DNA of 64,000 bases from Sindora glabra (GCA_020226215.1 CM035236.1:47491057-47555056), one strand, 5' to 3'; counted from the first letter of the stretch, positions 10,908 to 23,160 are shown. Translations and numbers: made by a program. The notes: a model not told the origin generated them from the letters alone.

Positions 10908-10919
10908 GCTCTGATACTA
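10908..10919 (-). other. primer-binding site (initiator tRNA-Met)
   Basis: The minus strand reads TAGTATCAGAGC, 2 bases after the LTR end. It matches the canonical TGGTATCAGAGC complement of the plant initiator-Met tRNA 3' end, with one G-to-A change. Confidence 0.9.
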
Positions 10920-10921
10920 AT

Positions 10922-11368
10922 TATAAGAAATTTTTAGGATTCACAAAATAATTTAATATTCATATAACCATAAACCCATAAAGAGGAGTATAATAATTGT
11001 ACAAATAAAATAAAGAGTTTTTGAATTACCTGACCCTCCTGCTGCATCCATGATGTCTGATTGTAGAATTGGTTGGATTACTGCCCACTCTTCCTCAGGT
11101 GAATCTCAGAGAGAATATTTGGAATTACAAACTGCAATGTGATGAGAGACTGCAACTCACCTTATAAGGAGGTGGATAGGAATCCTAACCTTAACCCTAA
11201 CCCAACTAGGATTAATTGGCCCATCACAATTAATCTAGAATAGGGTATATGCACACACTTTAGAGTTTTAATATAACACAAAGTCTAGGTGTTATTATTA
11301 TATTAATGACATTAAATTAATATTTAATTCAATTATATATTAAAATATGTTTAGTCCATTATTTTACA
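10922..11368 (-). repeat. 5' LTR of the nested copia
   Basis: This 447-bp sequence is a close copy of 4576-5028. On the minus strand it begins TGTAAAATAATGGAC and ends TTTCTTATA, the terminal CA having decayed to TA. It contains the shorter telomere-like tract at 11184-11203. Confidence 0.95.
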
Positions 11369-11373
11369 GTGTC
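11369..11373. other. target-site duplication, right (GTGTC)
   Basis: GTGTC directly follows the LTR end and matches 4571-4575 exactly. Confidence 0.93.
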
Positions 11374-12177
11374 GGCAGTGTGCTTTTGCAATTATATAGC
11401 TATAAGTGAATAACTATTACTATTCATTTCCAAAATATATATATATATATAAACATTTTAACTTTATTTTTTTTAATAAAGAGAGACATAAAAAACCTTT
11501 ATTTATCAAAACTCCGATTCTTACTTCAATCTTGGCACCTCAATCTCATGATTTGAGTTTTTCCTTTTAATAATTAAATCATTTGAGTTCTTCTATCTAT
11601 ATTTGTGTAAATGGGTGCACTAAGAAAACTCATTCTTTATATTAAATCTTCTGATACTAAACTCGTTCTTTTTATTAAATCTTCTGATACTTGTAATGGA
11701 TGAAGGATCCCATTTGTTTCTAGAGTGTATGCAACCTCTAAGGAGTGTTTTGTAAGGATATCACAAAGGAAGTATTGTTTTTGATCTAGAACAATTGTAA
11801 GGCTTCTTAAAAGTTGTTAATCTTAAGAGATTTAGTGCACTAATCACAAAATCAATGGAGATTTCAATTCTAGAGAGTGGACACACACAAGAAGCACAAT
11901 TCCTTCTTAGTTAAATCATTATATTTATGTTTGCATCTTTTTTTCCTTTACACTTTTTAATTTTTGCAAATTTATATTTGATTGCATGATTAAATTATGT
12001 TATTCAATATTGAGACATGAGTTGAACCTCTTAGATGATATATGTGGTTGATTGGGCTTTTCATACTTCATTTCCATGAATTAATTTACTTGCTCTATTT
12101 TTATAAGGGATAAAAACTCTATTTTTCAATCAAAAGATTGCAAAAATATCCAATTCACCCCTTTCTTGGTGTATCCA
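11374..12177 (+). mobile_element. Sirevirus-like 3' LTR, part 2
   Basis: This continues the LTR interrupted at 4575. It ends with ccaattcacccctttcttggtg followed by a CA at 12176-12177. The phrase CAATTCACCCC...CTTGGTG shortly before the terminal CA is characteristic of Sirevirus LTR ends, and a similar phrase ends the other Sirevirus-like LTRs at about 20895 and 30660. The exact last base is uncertain. Confidence 0.6.
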
Positions 12178-12180
12178 TAT

Positions 12181-12650
12181 TTTATAAGAATAAATTTGTA
12201 GAATTATTTATCTTTTTTCTCATCTAATTGTACTTTCATAATAAATTGTTTAATGATAATTAAATTTACCATAATAAGATCATCATGTTTAGCACTTGAT
12301 TTACAAAGTGTACTAAATAAAGGACATTAAAATATAAATAACTTTTTGTATAAATTTACAGTTTGATTGAAGGTTGAGATGTTAATTATTACCATAATCA
12401 ACATCTAGAAGTAATTCAAAAAACCTAAGATATTGTTTTATAAATATCTGACATCTAAAGGTATTTTATAAGTTTAAAATCATTTCAAGAAATTCACTAT
12501 AGAAAGTTTGCACATCAATTTTGAATGTAATCAAAGTCTTGTGGTATGACAACAACTAATTTTGTTAGAACAAAGCATGATTAAGACATTGATTTTGTTT
12601 TAATAACTAACATTTAAGGTTTTTTAGACTGGTTATAAATTTTACTCCTA
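12181..12650 (+). repeat. direct repeat unit A1
   Basis: It begins taagaataaatttgtagaat and ends cactcctactccccatttgaga-like. A diverged copy lies at 13155-13830. It contains dispersed gacatct and cattta words. No coding content is seen. Confidence 0.5.
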
Positions 12651-12654
12651 CTCC

Positions 12655-12945
12655 CCATTTGAGATGATGTCCCTATAATACGTTTGCCTCCAGTATCTAA
12701 TTCTATGGTTTAGGTGGAAGAATGGAACAGTTTAACCATTCTTGTAGCATATTTTGAAGTGTTGCTAGCTTACTTTAATTAAACCATCCTTTCTCTAATG
12801 AGTGGGAATGGATAGGATGGTTAAAAGTGGACTAACAACACTTTAAAATGTGTTGCACAAATGGGTGAGCTATTTTCAATTTCCACCCAAACTTTAGAGT
12901 TAGTGATAGAGGCTAATATATTGTGGATATATCTAAAATGTTTGT
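12655..12945. repeat. long imperfect palindrome (foldback/MITE-like)
   Basis: Two arms of about 140 bp mirror around 12802. Aligned pairs include taaaccatcct with aggatggtt, ttgaagtgttgctagc with a complement in gactaacaacactttaa, and ctatggtttaggtgg with ccacccaaactttagag. It resembles a non-autonomous inverted-repeat transposon. Target duplication and superfamily are not clear. Confidence 0.7.
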
Positions 12946-13154
12946 TGAACTTTGATCAATATATTATAAAATAAAGCTGGTTACAACACACGAGAATCTA
13001 CCTCAAGGATTTAGATACAAATATTTGTAATTTTAATTTATGTTTTACATTGTAAAACATATTGATTTAGATGTTATGCTATAATTATAGTGTAGTTTTT
13101 GTGATTATTTTATTGTTCCAATATACATATGTAATGGGATTTGGAAAGTAATAA

Positions 13155-13830
13155 AATGTAAGAATAAATTTGTGGAATTATTAGTTCTTTGCCCATTTGT
13201 TTATACTCTCATACTAAATTATTCAATGACAACTAAATTTTATACTAAATTTGTATAGTCAACATTAAATCTTGCCAAATAAAAGATATCAAAACATAAA
13301 AAAAATTTATTTAAAATTGTTAAAAATAACTTTGTCTTTATATTCCTAATTTTAATACAAAATATGACATTGATTTTCCTAGATGATTGATGTTTAGAAA
13401 GCTTATAACTTCATTTCTTTACAAATAGAAATCTAAAGACATCCCAAGCATCTCTATTGATGAAATGATAAACTTAAACATGTCAATTTTGGGCTTTACT
13501 AATGTCTAAAATAATGGTAATTATGAATTTATAAGAAATGTGCAAAAACCTAAAGATATTTAATAAATGACATTTATAAAGTTATATAGAAACCATAAAA
13601 ATTTTAGTTTTTTAAATGATTGTCATCTAAGGCCATTTCAATCACAATGGTAGTTATGTCCAAAGTTTACATGTCAGTTAAGTACTTTATCGATGTTTTA
13701 AGTTATGGTAACTGACATTTTCTTAAGAAATGATCAAACCTAAGATGTCAAATTCTATCAATTATAAGCAATGTTTAAGGTTTTGCATGATGCTTATAAA
13801 TATCACTCTCCTCACCCATTTGAAACAAAT
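13155..13830 (+). repeat. direct repeat unit A2
   Basis: It begins taagaataaatttgtggaat and ends cactctcctcacccatttgaaa, matching the ends of unit A1, with diverged and longer internal sequence. Like A1, it is followed at once by a long palindrome. Confidence 0.5.
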
Positions 13831-13839
13831 TGGAGATAT

Positions 13840-14200
13840 ATTAAGATAGGTTCCCTTCCATAAAAAAGATGGCCTCTAATTTAGAAGACAAGTATCATCA
13901 TATTTGGCTTTAGCAAGCTATTAAAAGGGTTTTTTAATCAATAAAAATTCCATCTAGGGACTTGTACCCATATTTTGGACATAAATATTCTATAAAGCAT
14001 TTAGAAAGGCTTCAGACAAGAATCCTTTTAAAATGCTTTGTAAAATCTTTATATGATTGCTAAACTAGGGGTACAAGTCCTTAAAAGAAGCTGTAAGAGA
14101 TTTTAAGACCTTCCAAATAACCTTGTTAATGTTAAATATAACAATCTATGCCTTCAATCTCATAAGCCATTTCTTTTGATGGATTCAACAAAATCCATCA
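13840..14200. repeat. second long imperfect palindrome
   Basis: Arms mirror around 14019. The inner part pairs agggacttgtaccc (13956) with ggggtacaagtcctt (near 14069). The outer part pairs aaaaagatggcct (13863) with a complement near 14165-14177. It is long, mismatched and non-coding, and probably a relic of an inverted-repeat transposon. Confidence 0.6.
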
Positions 14201-14802
14201 ATCTACTACCTCTATCAAAAAGAGAGCTTCCAATGTGGAATGTGTTGATTATTGTATTTAGCATTACCAAGGCTATTGAAGATTATGGAATCCATCAAAA
14301 TTCCTTGAAGGACTTTTTGATTGACTCTATAACTTTCTCGATAGCCCTAGTGAATTTTGAATAAGACAATTTACACCCTTCAGCTTATAATTTGTCTCTA
14401 TTCATAGATTCCAGAAGTTGTTAATCTATATCCTCCATCTCAAAAGTGATCTCTATTAGTCACTGTAAGCTATGTTGTAGTTTTTTTTATATGTCTTAAT
14501 GTACTGCTATGAAAATAAATGAAATTACATCTATATTTTCATAATTATTTGTTTCTTTTCTCATTTGTTTACATATTTACATTTAATCTATTATTATTTG
14601 TATCTATTTAATGTATAAGAAAAGTATGGTAATGCTAAAAAGAATTTTAATGTTATAGTTTCATTTAGAGTAAGATGAATTTAAAAAATAGTTGATTAGT
14701 TTATAAAATGATATCAATGCTCTCACAACATTTATGCTTATAAAATTGTTGCTTGATACCACTTGTGAAACCATAAATTAGAACATATGTTTTTATCTAT
14801 TT

Positions 14803-14804
<2 letters not shown>

Positions 14805-14876
<72 letters not shown>
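14805..14876. repeat. (AT)n microsatellite
   Basis: 72 bases of uninterrupted AT dinucleotide. Confidence 0.98.
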
Positions 14877-14878
<2 letters not shown>

Positions 14879-17800
14879 TATAAATATAAATGAATTCTTC
14901 TTTTGGATGAACTTGTACAAATATGTGATATATAAATTATGTATAAATTTATGTGTATGTAGGCATGTGTGTGCATGTGAAAAGTTGTTATCTAGCTCTA
15001 GTCTAATGCTTGTGATGTGCATAATTGAATTAGTTTTATTCAAAAGGTTTCCCAATTAAAAGAAATCAATTTTTTAAATGATCAACATTCAATTATTATG
15101 ACATTGATTCTTATTTAGTAACTAATGTTGAATATTAATTAATAGAATGATGTCGTTTTTAATAAGATGATGGCATTTTTACACTTAATCAAGGTTTAAA
15201 TATATTATGTGGTTTAATTTAGCTAATGTTAAATGTCAATTTTTTTTTATAGTAACCAATGTGGAAACTTTTACTATCAAGCCTGAGTTGAAAATATAAT
15301 TACAAGAGCACGGCAGCACTTGAAAAAGAAAAGAGAAAAGCATACCATGAGTTGAGATTAAAAAGAGTGAAGCATGGTACCATTTATAAATTTTATGTTT
15401 AATGCTACCAATTATTTTATAAGATTGAAGCTCTATTAACTTGTTACTAAATATGTGTAATTATGCACTCATTGGGATAACACAAAATATAAATACAAGG
15501 ATTTGTTTTCATTTTTATGGATGTTGTTGCAATTTAGTTTTTAGTTCCTTAATTGACCATATTTCACTAACTTTAATTTTGATATAAGTTTTACATGTTT
15601 GTATAGGTAAAAAATTTAGTTTTATTCAATTTTTTATATTTATTTGTGTTATCTACTATTTATTTATATGAAATATGTAATATCATATATCAAATTTTTC
15701 ATAAATACTTATTACATTTATAGATATTGGATTTAAGAGAACCTTTTTAGGGAATGCAAATCTTACATATTGAGTAATAGATATTAAGATAAATTTGATG
15801 AAGCATACATTTCTGATTAGGGTATTAAATATAACTTTTCAGCATTTTCAAATAAATTTTATTCAATGTATTCTTTAAAATTATTGAAATTAGGATTCTA
15901 TAATAATATAGGAGATGTTAGTTTCTATTTTTTAGTTAGGGTTTGGTTTCTATTTTTTAGTTAGGGTGTTTTATAAGCATAAATGCAAAGGAAATAGAGA
16001 AGAAGAAAGAGTGAGGGACAGAGGGAGGAGGTTAGGGTATGGGGGATAAGATATATCATATAAGTTATTAAATGAAACTAAAAAGGTATTATATAAATTA
16101 CATGTCAATTTTTTTGAGAAAAAAGACATTTAATGTTGTTTCCCATGACATGAAGAGAATAAAGCCCTTAAGACAATATCAAATACCACAGCACCACTAG
16201 GGTGTCAATAATAACCAATATTATTATTATATATTATGACTATTATAAAAACAAGTGTTAAAATGGATATACAATAATGCTTGATTAAACATCAGTCAAA
16301 GTTATCATGTAATCCTCTAAAGTCTAGACACTTAATGTTAATTAACTATTCTATAATACCGAGATAGTTATACTTAAATTTAGCTAATATTTGTATAATT
16401 AAAATATTATATAAAAAATAATGGTATAAATTAGTTATTAGACTCTATGTGTAGTGAGTCAAGCCATGTTTGGTAAGCTAACTTAAATAAAGTTTCAAAA
16501 CATAAATAGTGGATTTAAAGCATGCACAAGTGTTAAGTCATTATATGACAAGATTAAATGCAAGTGGTACATCGAAATTGCATCTAATAAAATGGAAGAA
16601 TTATAAATTTCTAAAATAATAGAGAAAAATTTTGCAAAAAGATCTATTGTAATACCCATTAAGGGAATCATTCCCCACCCACAAGTTACTTGCCATATTC
16701 CAAATTCAATGATTTTAATAATTCCCCTACAATAGTTCATCTTAGACTAAATCTAGAACTTCCCTCAACAATTTATGTAAGCATAAATCTTATTTTTGAT
16801 ATATTGGGATTTGTTAACTTTGTATACCATTTTGCTATAAATAAATGACAATTATCTTGTCTTAGATCTATTATGGTATAATCAGAGCATACAAGAATCT
16901 CTTGTTGCACAATATCTAATTGTGTTTAACTAACCATATCTAGGTTTATAAATTAGTTAGTTAAACTAATATTAAACTTTCTTTTATCACCCCTAATGTT
17001 TCATATGTACTAACTAACCCTAAAAAAGGTAAGTTACAATTACTTACTTTATAGTTTGATCTAAATATTTTCCCTTTTTTCCTAATTTTTATAAATGCAC
17101 TGAACTTTCTTTATTGCTAACATTAATTAACATCGCCAGAGTAACTTTGTAAATTGTTTAATAACTTTATTAGAATTTAGCCATAGGTGCTTCCTTTTTC
17201 ACTTATTTTATTTTATAACTACTTAAAGCTATGTTTATTTTTAAGAAGATATTTTTTGGAAAAAAATCATTTCTTTTTATATAAAAGAAGGAGTACCTTA
17301 AGATTATCTTTCTTATGATTCAAAAAAAGATCCTTAGAATTATGGTATTGGAGGAAAATAACTTTCTCTTTAAAAAAGAGAAAATTATTTTTAATAAACT
17401 TATTATATTTAATATTAAACATACAAACCATTTTTCACCAAAACAAATGAAGTCACTTAGTTCCTTCCACAAGGAGAAAGAGCAAAAGTGTTAGCATAAT
17501 AAAGCAGTGACTATGTGAGTTAGCCTTCAGAGCTATGGCAAGAAGGAGAACAAGATGAGGAAATTTGGATGGATAAAGAGACAAATTTCATCTCAATAAA
17601 AGCCTAACAAATTTCATGTCAACAACTTAAACTCTTACTATCATTCACTCATTTTATCTTTTCTTTCTTATTTTCTCTATTTTCAATTTCAATCATTGAC
17701 CTCTTTCCCAAATTCATTTTACTTCCTAAAATTAAATCACCATAAAATTAGGATATTTCTAAATATTTCACTTCCTATCTATCCCTTTAGGAAAAGGTTA

Positions 17801-18296
17801 ATGTTGAAGGGAGCTTGTTGGCAGGAGTTAGAGATTGGGGCAATCATGCATTTTAACAAGCTAAAAAATTGGTTAATTTAGGAAAGTCAATAAAGTTTAT
17901 TGCCTTTTACTTTTTAATTATTTTAATTTTTAGCAATGGGGATGATGGCTAACACTATAAAGAAAAATCCATAAGAAATTTATTTTTCTCCTTTATATTG
18001 CTAGAATACTTTTAATTCAAATTATTTAGGATATTTATACAAATTTTAGAAAAAATAATTTATTCGTAATGCACTTTTTTAATTTTTAATGACTTTCTCG
18101 AGTATACAATTTTGCTGATTTTAAAAAGAAAAAGAGTATTTTCTTTGATACTTTTTTATTATATCATTTTTTCCAAATCTTGGTTATTTTTCTCATTTTA
18201 TCTATTTTTTATGCTTCCTATGTTGATTACTTACTATTACTAAAATAAGTTTATAAAATAATGAGAAAATATTTTTGTCATATGTTAGTAATTTTA

Positions 18297-18302
<6 letters not shown>

Positions 18303-18375
<73 letters not shown>
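18303..18375. repeat. (AT)n microsatellite
   Basis: About 73 bases of uninterrupted AT dinucleotide. Confidence 0.98.
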
Positions 18376-18378
<3 letters not shown>

Positions 18379-19191
18379 AATCATGACATATTATCATTTC
18401 CATGAACCAATTCCTTTTGGGTGGTATAAAATAAATTCAAGAAATAATAAAAATAATTACATTTATTTCTTAGGCAAATACTATGGTATTTTATTAAAAA
18501 ATATAAAATAAAGTACCAAATAACTAAAATTATGATTAATTATTAATTAATTACTTGTAAAATAAATTTTTAAAATAATGTAAGAAAATAACAAAAAGCC
18601 TTTTTAGCTTATGTTTAAGGATAGTTAAGGCATTAAAATTTTAAAAATGTTAATGACACCATCATTGAAAAAAATTAGTGGAGAACTAACAAAAGGAGCA
18701 AACTGTCATATAAAAATTGATATAAAGGAATATTGTGTGAAGTTTTGAAAATTAGAGAAAAAGAGGTGTATTTAGAATAAATTTCAAGACAAAGACAATT
18801 GTAATTTGTCTTTCTAAAATTTATGTTTGAGACATCTTACAATACATGATATGCTATGAATTGCATGTCATATTTACCTTTTTCACATAACAAGTATGTT
18901 TCTTGTTTGGGTGCTAAAAAATCATGGTTGGTTCTATCGTTATCTTCATACTCATTATACTAATAAAAAAGTTTACTTTTTTAGTAAAAAAAGAATTTTT
19001 ACTAAAAATGGATTTTTTTTGTTTGAATAAAATTAATCATTGTTTCCTTAGTACTAAATCATATGATATTTCATATTTGATAAGAGATAAAAAGATATTA
19101 TTTATAATTATTATATTAGATAGTTCAATAATTTATGATTTAAGATAAATTTTGTAATTTAGATATTGGTATGGGTTACAAGATTGTAAAA

Positions 19192-20925
19192 TGTATTACC
19201 CCAAATATCTCTTAAATTTTTCTTTATTCATTTTCATAATGATGAATTTAATTGGATTAATTTTTATGAAAGTAAACATGATACATTATAGTGTTATGAA
19301 CTTGAAAAGGGTAAAATTTCTAGTTTAAACAAAAATATTAACTAGTTGCTTTTTTTTTTGTTTATTTTAATTAAATAATCATTCCAATTGATTTTGCATA
19401 TGTTAATGCCTTAAATGGAATGAATTTGATATGTGAGTGTGCTTACTTTTCAAATATGCTAAACTGTTGAAATTTGAAAATAACAACTTGTAGTTAGATT
19501 ATTCTTTTCAAGTTATCGTTTGCGAAATGTCACATAATGCTAACTCAACTTCTTAATATTAAATTCTAAAATATGGAAAAGGAGAAAACATAATACTATC
19601 CATTGAAAAGGACTTGATAGCCTTCAAATTCAAATTATGTCCAAAAGAGCAAGAAACATATACTTTCATAGAACAAAACGAAAATGATATTTCAAGACAT
19701 TAAGGGAAAAAAAGGAAGGGTTGCATATTCAAAGTTACTAACCTTGAAAATGATTGATATCAATATTTTGGAAATAGCAAGCTACTCTAAAGACTTGAAA
19801 AAGGAGAATTAGCCTTTTATATGAAGTTTCTTTATGAGATATGTGCATTCCCAAAAGCTAGTGCTCATCCTTTGGCTACAAATAGAGGAGGTCACTTTAT
19901 TGGCAAGATACACAAGCATCTCTTTTTCTCTTTAAAAAAGCTTCCTTGATTTAGATTTTTTTCTTTGTGGTTTTCTTTCTTGAGTTTTAACTTAAGAATC
20001 TACATAATTAGAGTATGATAATTTTGTAATCTTCTTATGAGACAAACCTTACTTATAAAGGTTCATTAGTTAGGATAGAGAATGAATGAAGTTGGAATAA
20101 TTATAAAATAGAAATTTCATAAATTTCTTTAGATTATTCACATATATTCATATTATTAAACTAAGAATTTAAATGTAACTTATGTAAATTGGATGAAATT
20201 CTAATTGAGAAAAAAAAAACCTCATAAGTTTTTCTTATGTTATACTTCCAGTAGCTATGAACTTAGCAAAAGTCCACTTGTGTATATTTGAAAATCTTCA
20301 TGAGCCTTTTGTATCATATTGTCATCATTCACAAACTTAATAAGAGTGTCCTTTTGTTCAATCTCACTAGACTTTATAAATACAAAGTTCTCTAAAGTTC
20401 ATACTAACACCTTTTTTAATTTTTGGACATTCCATTTTTCACTATTTTGAATCATTTTTAATATTTTATAGAAAGGAAAAGATGAAATGAATAACTTATT
20501 AAGCTTTTGTAGGCACCATGTAGTTAAGTGGTGAGAAGAAAATTCTCAAATGTTTTGAAATAAGATTACTTGAGTCTTTGGAAGATCAAGAAAGAAAGTA
20601 TGAAAAGGCTTTTAAAAGAAAATGTGCTAATAGATGACTACCAAGGTGAGATTTGGCCTTAGGAGAGTGAATTAAACCCTTAAAAAATAATTTTTCTTCT
20701 TTAGATTGTCTTACCATTATAAATTGGTCTTATCTCCTCTTTCCCTTACTCTTTATTTTATATGCTTAATTGTTTATCTTTAATCATCATTTACTTGATT
20801 GTCATACTTATATTCTAGTTATTTTTTGAAAGTAAGCTAAAAAAGCAAGCAAATTTACAAAGCTTAAATCATTTAATTTTTGAAATATGAGTTTACCCCC
20901 TCTTTGTGTTTTTCTATCCTAATAA
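19192..20925 (+). repeat. 5' LTR of the second Sirevirus-like element
   Basis: It begins TGTATTACCCCAAATATCTC, the usual TGTTGACCCCAAAT start with changes, and ends ...ttaccccctctttgtgtttttctatcctaata. It is about 390 bp longer than the 3' LTR, mainly because of extra sequence at about 20091-20505. Confidence 0.8.
20091..20505. other. extra segment in the 5' LTR
   Basis: The two LTRs align up to gagaatgaatgaa (20078-20090; 3' LTR near 30250) and resume at gtaggcacc...ggtgagaag (near 20508; 3' LTR near 30275). The roughly 415 bp between have no counterpart in the 3' LTR. This is an insertion here or a deletion there. No terminal repeats or coding sequence are recognised. Confidence 0.5.
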
Positions 20926-20938
20926 TAGGTATCAAAGC
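20926..20938 (+). other. primer-binding site (initiator tRNA-Met)
   Basis: taggtatcaaagc directly after the 5' LTR is a two-mismatch version of TTGGTATCAGAGC. Confidence 0.8.
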
Positions 20939-21019
20939 TTAGTCTTTGTTTTCAAAAGCATAACTTGTTTTAAATATAGATCTTATAGGTACACATTATT
21001 GATAACCTTGGATCATCAT

Positions 21020-22130
21020 ATGGAAAAAAGCGAATTCTACATCTAGGTCACCATTATTTGATGTAACCAATTATGATTGTTGGAGACATCAAATGATGAT
21101 CTTTGTTCAAGCTATTGATGATAATATGTGAGAGTTAATTGAGGAAAGACATACTTTTCCAATGAAAAAGTAAGGAAAGAAGGATATTACTTAATCAAGA
21201 GGCAAATGGAATGGAGATAAAAATAAACAAGGAAGTCTCCAAGTGGAATGGAGATAAAAAGAAAAAAGGAAGTCTCCATGCAAAGGCAAAAAATGTTATC
21301 ATATGTGCCATTACACTTAAAGAATACTAAAAGATATCTATATGCACATTAGTTAGGAGATATGAGAAGAACTATAATTCATATTTAAAGGAGCAAAACA
21401 AGTGCACATAACCCATAGTAATATGCTTGTCAAGAGCATAAACCCTTATAAATGGAGGGGAATCATAGAATCTATGTTTAAAAGACTCTCCCTTATCTTT
21501 CATCATCTTTATGCTCTAGGATGAATCATTCTTGAACAAGATGTCATCTTAAAAATACTTAAATGTCTCTCAAGTTTATGGCTAAGTGGAATGCTACTCA
21601 AGAAGGTAACAATCTCGAAACTCTCATATATGATGAACAAAAAGGAAAACTCTTAAATTATAAGATAAATAAGATAAATGAAAGTTGTAACAAGTAGAGA
21701 AAAAGAAACATTGCTCTTAAAGCTTTTCATTTTTTTTGGAAGATGAAAAAAATGATATTAAAGTTGAAAATGATAAAAAAAAGGCTTATTTTTTCAAGAG
21801 GTCTACCAAAATGCTTAAAAGAAAAATGTAAGATAAACCTCAAAAGAAATTTGTAAAAAAAATAAATAAAAAAAGTACAAGTTCAAAAGAAATAAGCAAT
21901 TAATCACTAACTTGCTATGAATGCAAGAAGCCCAGCCACATCAAGGCAAATTGCCTAAATCTAAAAAGGTATTTCCTTATAAGGTCACTAAAAAAGAAAG
22001 CAATGATGGCTACATGGAATATGAAGTACATTTCCTTAAATGGTAATGATAAAAAAAAAAAGAGGAGGAAGTTGCTAACCTTTGCTTCATAACCAAAGAA
22101 AATTACATTAAGATTAATTCAAAGGCATTC
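21020..22130 (+). pseudogene. Sirevirus gag with intact CCHC zinc knuckle
   Basis: The N-terminal gag block reads SPLFDVTNYDCWRHQMM (near 21045-21100), equivalent to the FDGTNYxxWK block of copia gag. Near the C-terminus, 21913-21954 encodes CYECKKPSHIKANC, a perfect CX2CX4HX4C knuckle that would bind RNA. Between them the frame is lost in A-rich text with duplicated words (agtctccaagtggaatgg at about 21234 and a partner at about 21194). Stops occur throughout, so no full gag is encoded. Confidence 0.75.
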
Positions 22131-22139
22131 AAGTAAGTT

Positions 22140-22490
22140 TATCTTTCTCAATCTAATTCAAGGAGGTGATGTAGTTCTTAGTAATGACACAAGATATAAG
22201 ATTATTGTAATTAGTAGGATTAGTATAGATTCTTCATTTTATATCCATAATGTTAGAATGGTGGAAGAACTTAAACACAACATCTTAAGCATAAGTAACC
22301 TTTATGATTAAGGCTATAGAGTTATATTTGAATCCTTTCATTGTTAAGTGCAAAACTTCTCTAATAACAAAATATCTTTTGTAGGCCAAAAAATTGATCA
22401 TGTTTATTTTATCTCCTTAAAGGATATTACTCAATATAAAGCTAAATATTTCATTTAAAAATGTAATCAAAGTTGGCTTTGACATTGAAA
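22140..22490 (+). pseudogene. copia protease-to-integrase linker
   Basis: Text such as IHNVRMVEELKHNILSISNL followed by GYRVIFES and KISFVGQKIDHVYFISL is the conserved segment between protease and integrase in Sirevirus pol. The protease DSG itself is not recognisable. Stops interrupt the frame. Confidence 0.65.
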
Positions 22491-23160
22491 TTTAGGTCAT
22501 GTTAACATATGTCTTATTTCAAAATTCTACATATATGATTTAGTTTATGACCTTTCCAAAATCAACTTTAAGAAAAGTCATATATACAATGCTTATTAAC
22601 AAGGGAAAAAAGGTACAATCTTCTTATCAACCTAAAAATGTTTTAATTTCAAGTCCATTGGAGTTATTGCATATAAATATTTTTAGTCCAACCAAGACCT
22701 AAAGCTTTGAAGGCAAATCATCTTTCTTGCTTATAAAGATGAGACTTTCAATGAATTTGAAAACATTTAGTAAAAATATTCAAAATGAGAAAGGTGTGTG
22801 CATATCAAACATTAGAAATGATCATAGAGGACAATTTGAAAATCATCTTTTTAGAAATTTTTATGCAAAAAATGAAATTATCTATAATTTTTCATGTTCT
22901 AGAACTTCTCAACCAAATGAGGTAATTGAAAGGAAAAATAGAAATTTAATTGATATTGTTAAAACCATGCCTTGTGAAAATGATCTTTCAAAATATTTTT
23001 AAATAGACATCATAAGCACTTCTTGCTACATCATAAATAGATACTTTATACATCCTATTTTAAAAAGACTCCCCATGAGCTTTGAAATGAAGATAACTTA
23101 ATATTGGTTACTTTCATGCATTTGAATATAGATGTTATATCTTAAACAATGGATAAGACT
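22490..23160 (+). pseudogene. copia integrase
   Basis: LGHVNICLISKF marks the start. SPLELLHINIFSPTKT (near 22655-22700) is the first catalytic block, where the usual Asp of HIDLFGP is Asn. The open segment 22727-23002 carries SNIRNDHRGQFENHLF (second Asp kept, GGEF changed to RGQF) and NEVIERKNRNLIDIVKTM (catalytic Glu kept). CYIINRYFIHPILK then follows in a continuing broken frame. Loss of the first Asp would abolish strand transfer. Confidence 0.85.

Larger units (their letters stand above)
4576..11368 (-). mobile_element. complete Ty1/copia retrotransposon, minus strand, nested in the Sirevirus LTR
   Basis: The element has two LTRs (4576-5028 and 10922-11368), a perfect 5-bp target duplication, a polypurine tract beside the left LTR and an initiator-Met tRNA primer-binding site beside the right LTR. 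It therefore reads right to left. Internal order on the minus strand is leader with hairpins, gag with a broken zinc knuckle, protease, integrase, reverse transcriptase and RNase H, which is copia order. The LTRs differ by about two dozen substitutions, mostly transitions, plus one 6-bp repeat unit. Many stops and frameshifts in gag-pol mean it is no longer autonomous. Confidence 0.95.
14200..19191. other. non-coding AT-rich stretch
   Basis: I find no gene. The short frames here either run through the (TA)n tracts or match nothing I recognise. Near 15105-15270 there are repeated words such as gtaaccaatgt, taactaatgtt and aatgtcaa, reminiscent of subterminal repeats of CACTA-type transposons and similar to words in units A1 and A2, but no TIR could be placed. 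Confidence 0.4.

Noticed and set aside
14738..15059. Open frames of 90-105 codons on both strands
   Set aside because: They exist only because (AT)n reads as IYIYIY in both directions; flanking residues match nothing.
16495..16740. 81-codon minus-strand frame
   Set aside because: No family match, low complexity and no supporting gene structure.
16860..16885. Possible primer-binding site (atggtataatcagagcatac)
   Set aside because: It resembles TGGTATCAGAGC only with a 2-base insertion, and no LTR end or gag could be placed beside it.
18202..18384. 60-codon minus-strand frame
   Set aside because: Microsatellite artefact of the same kind.
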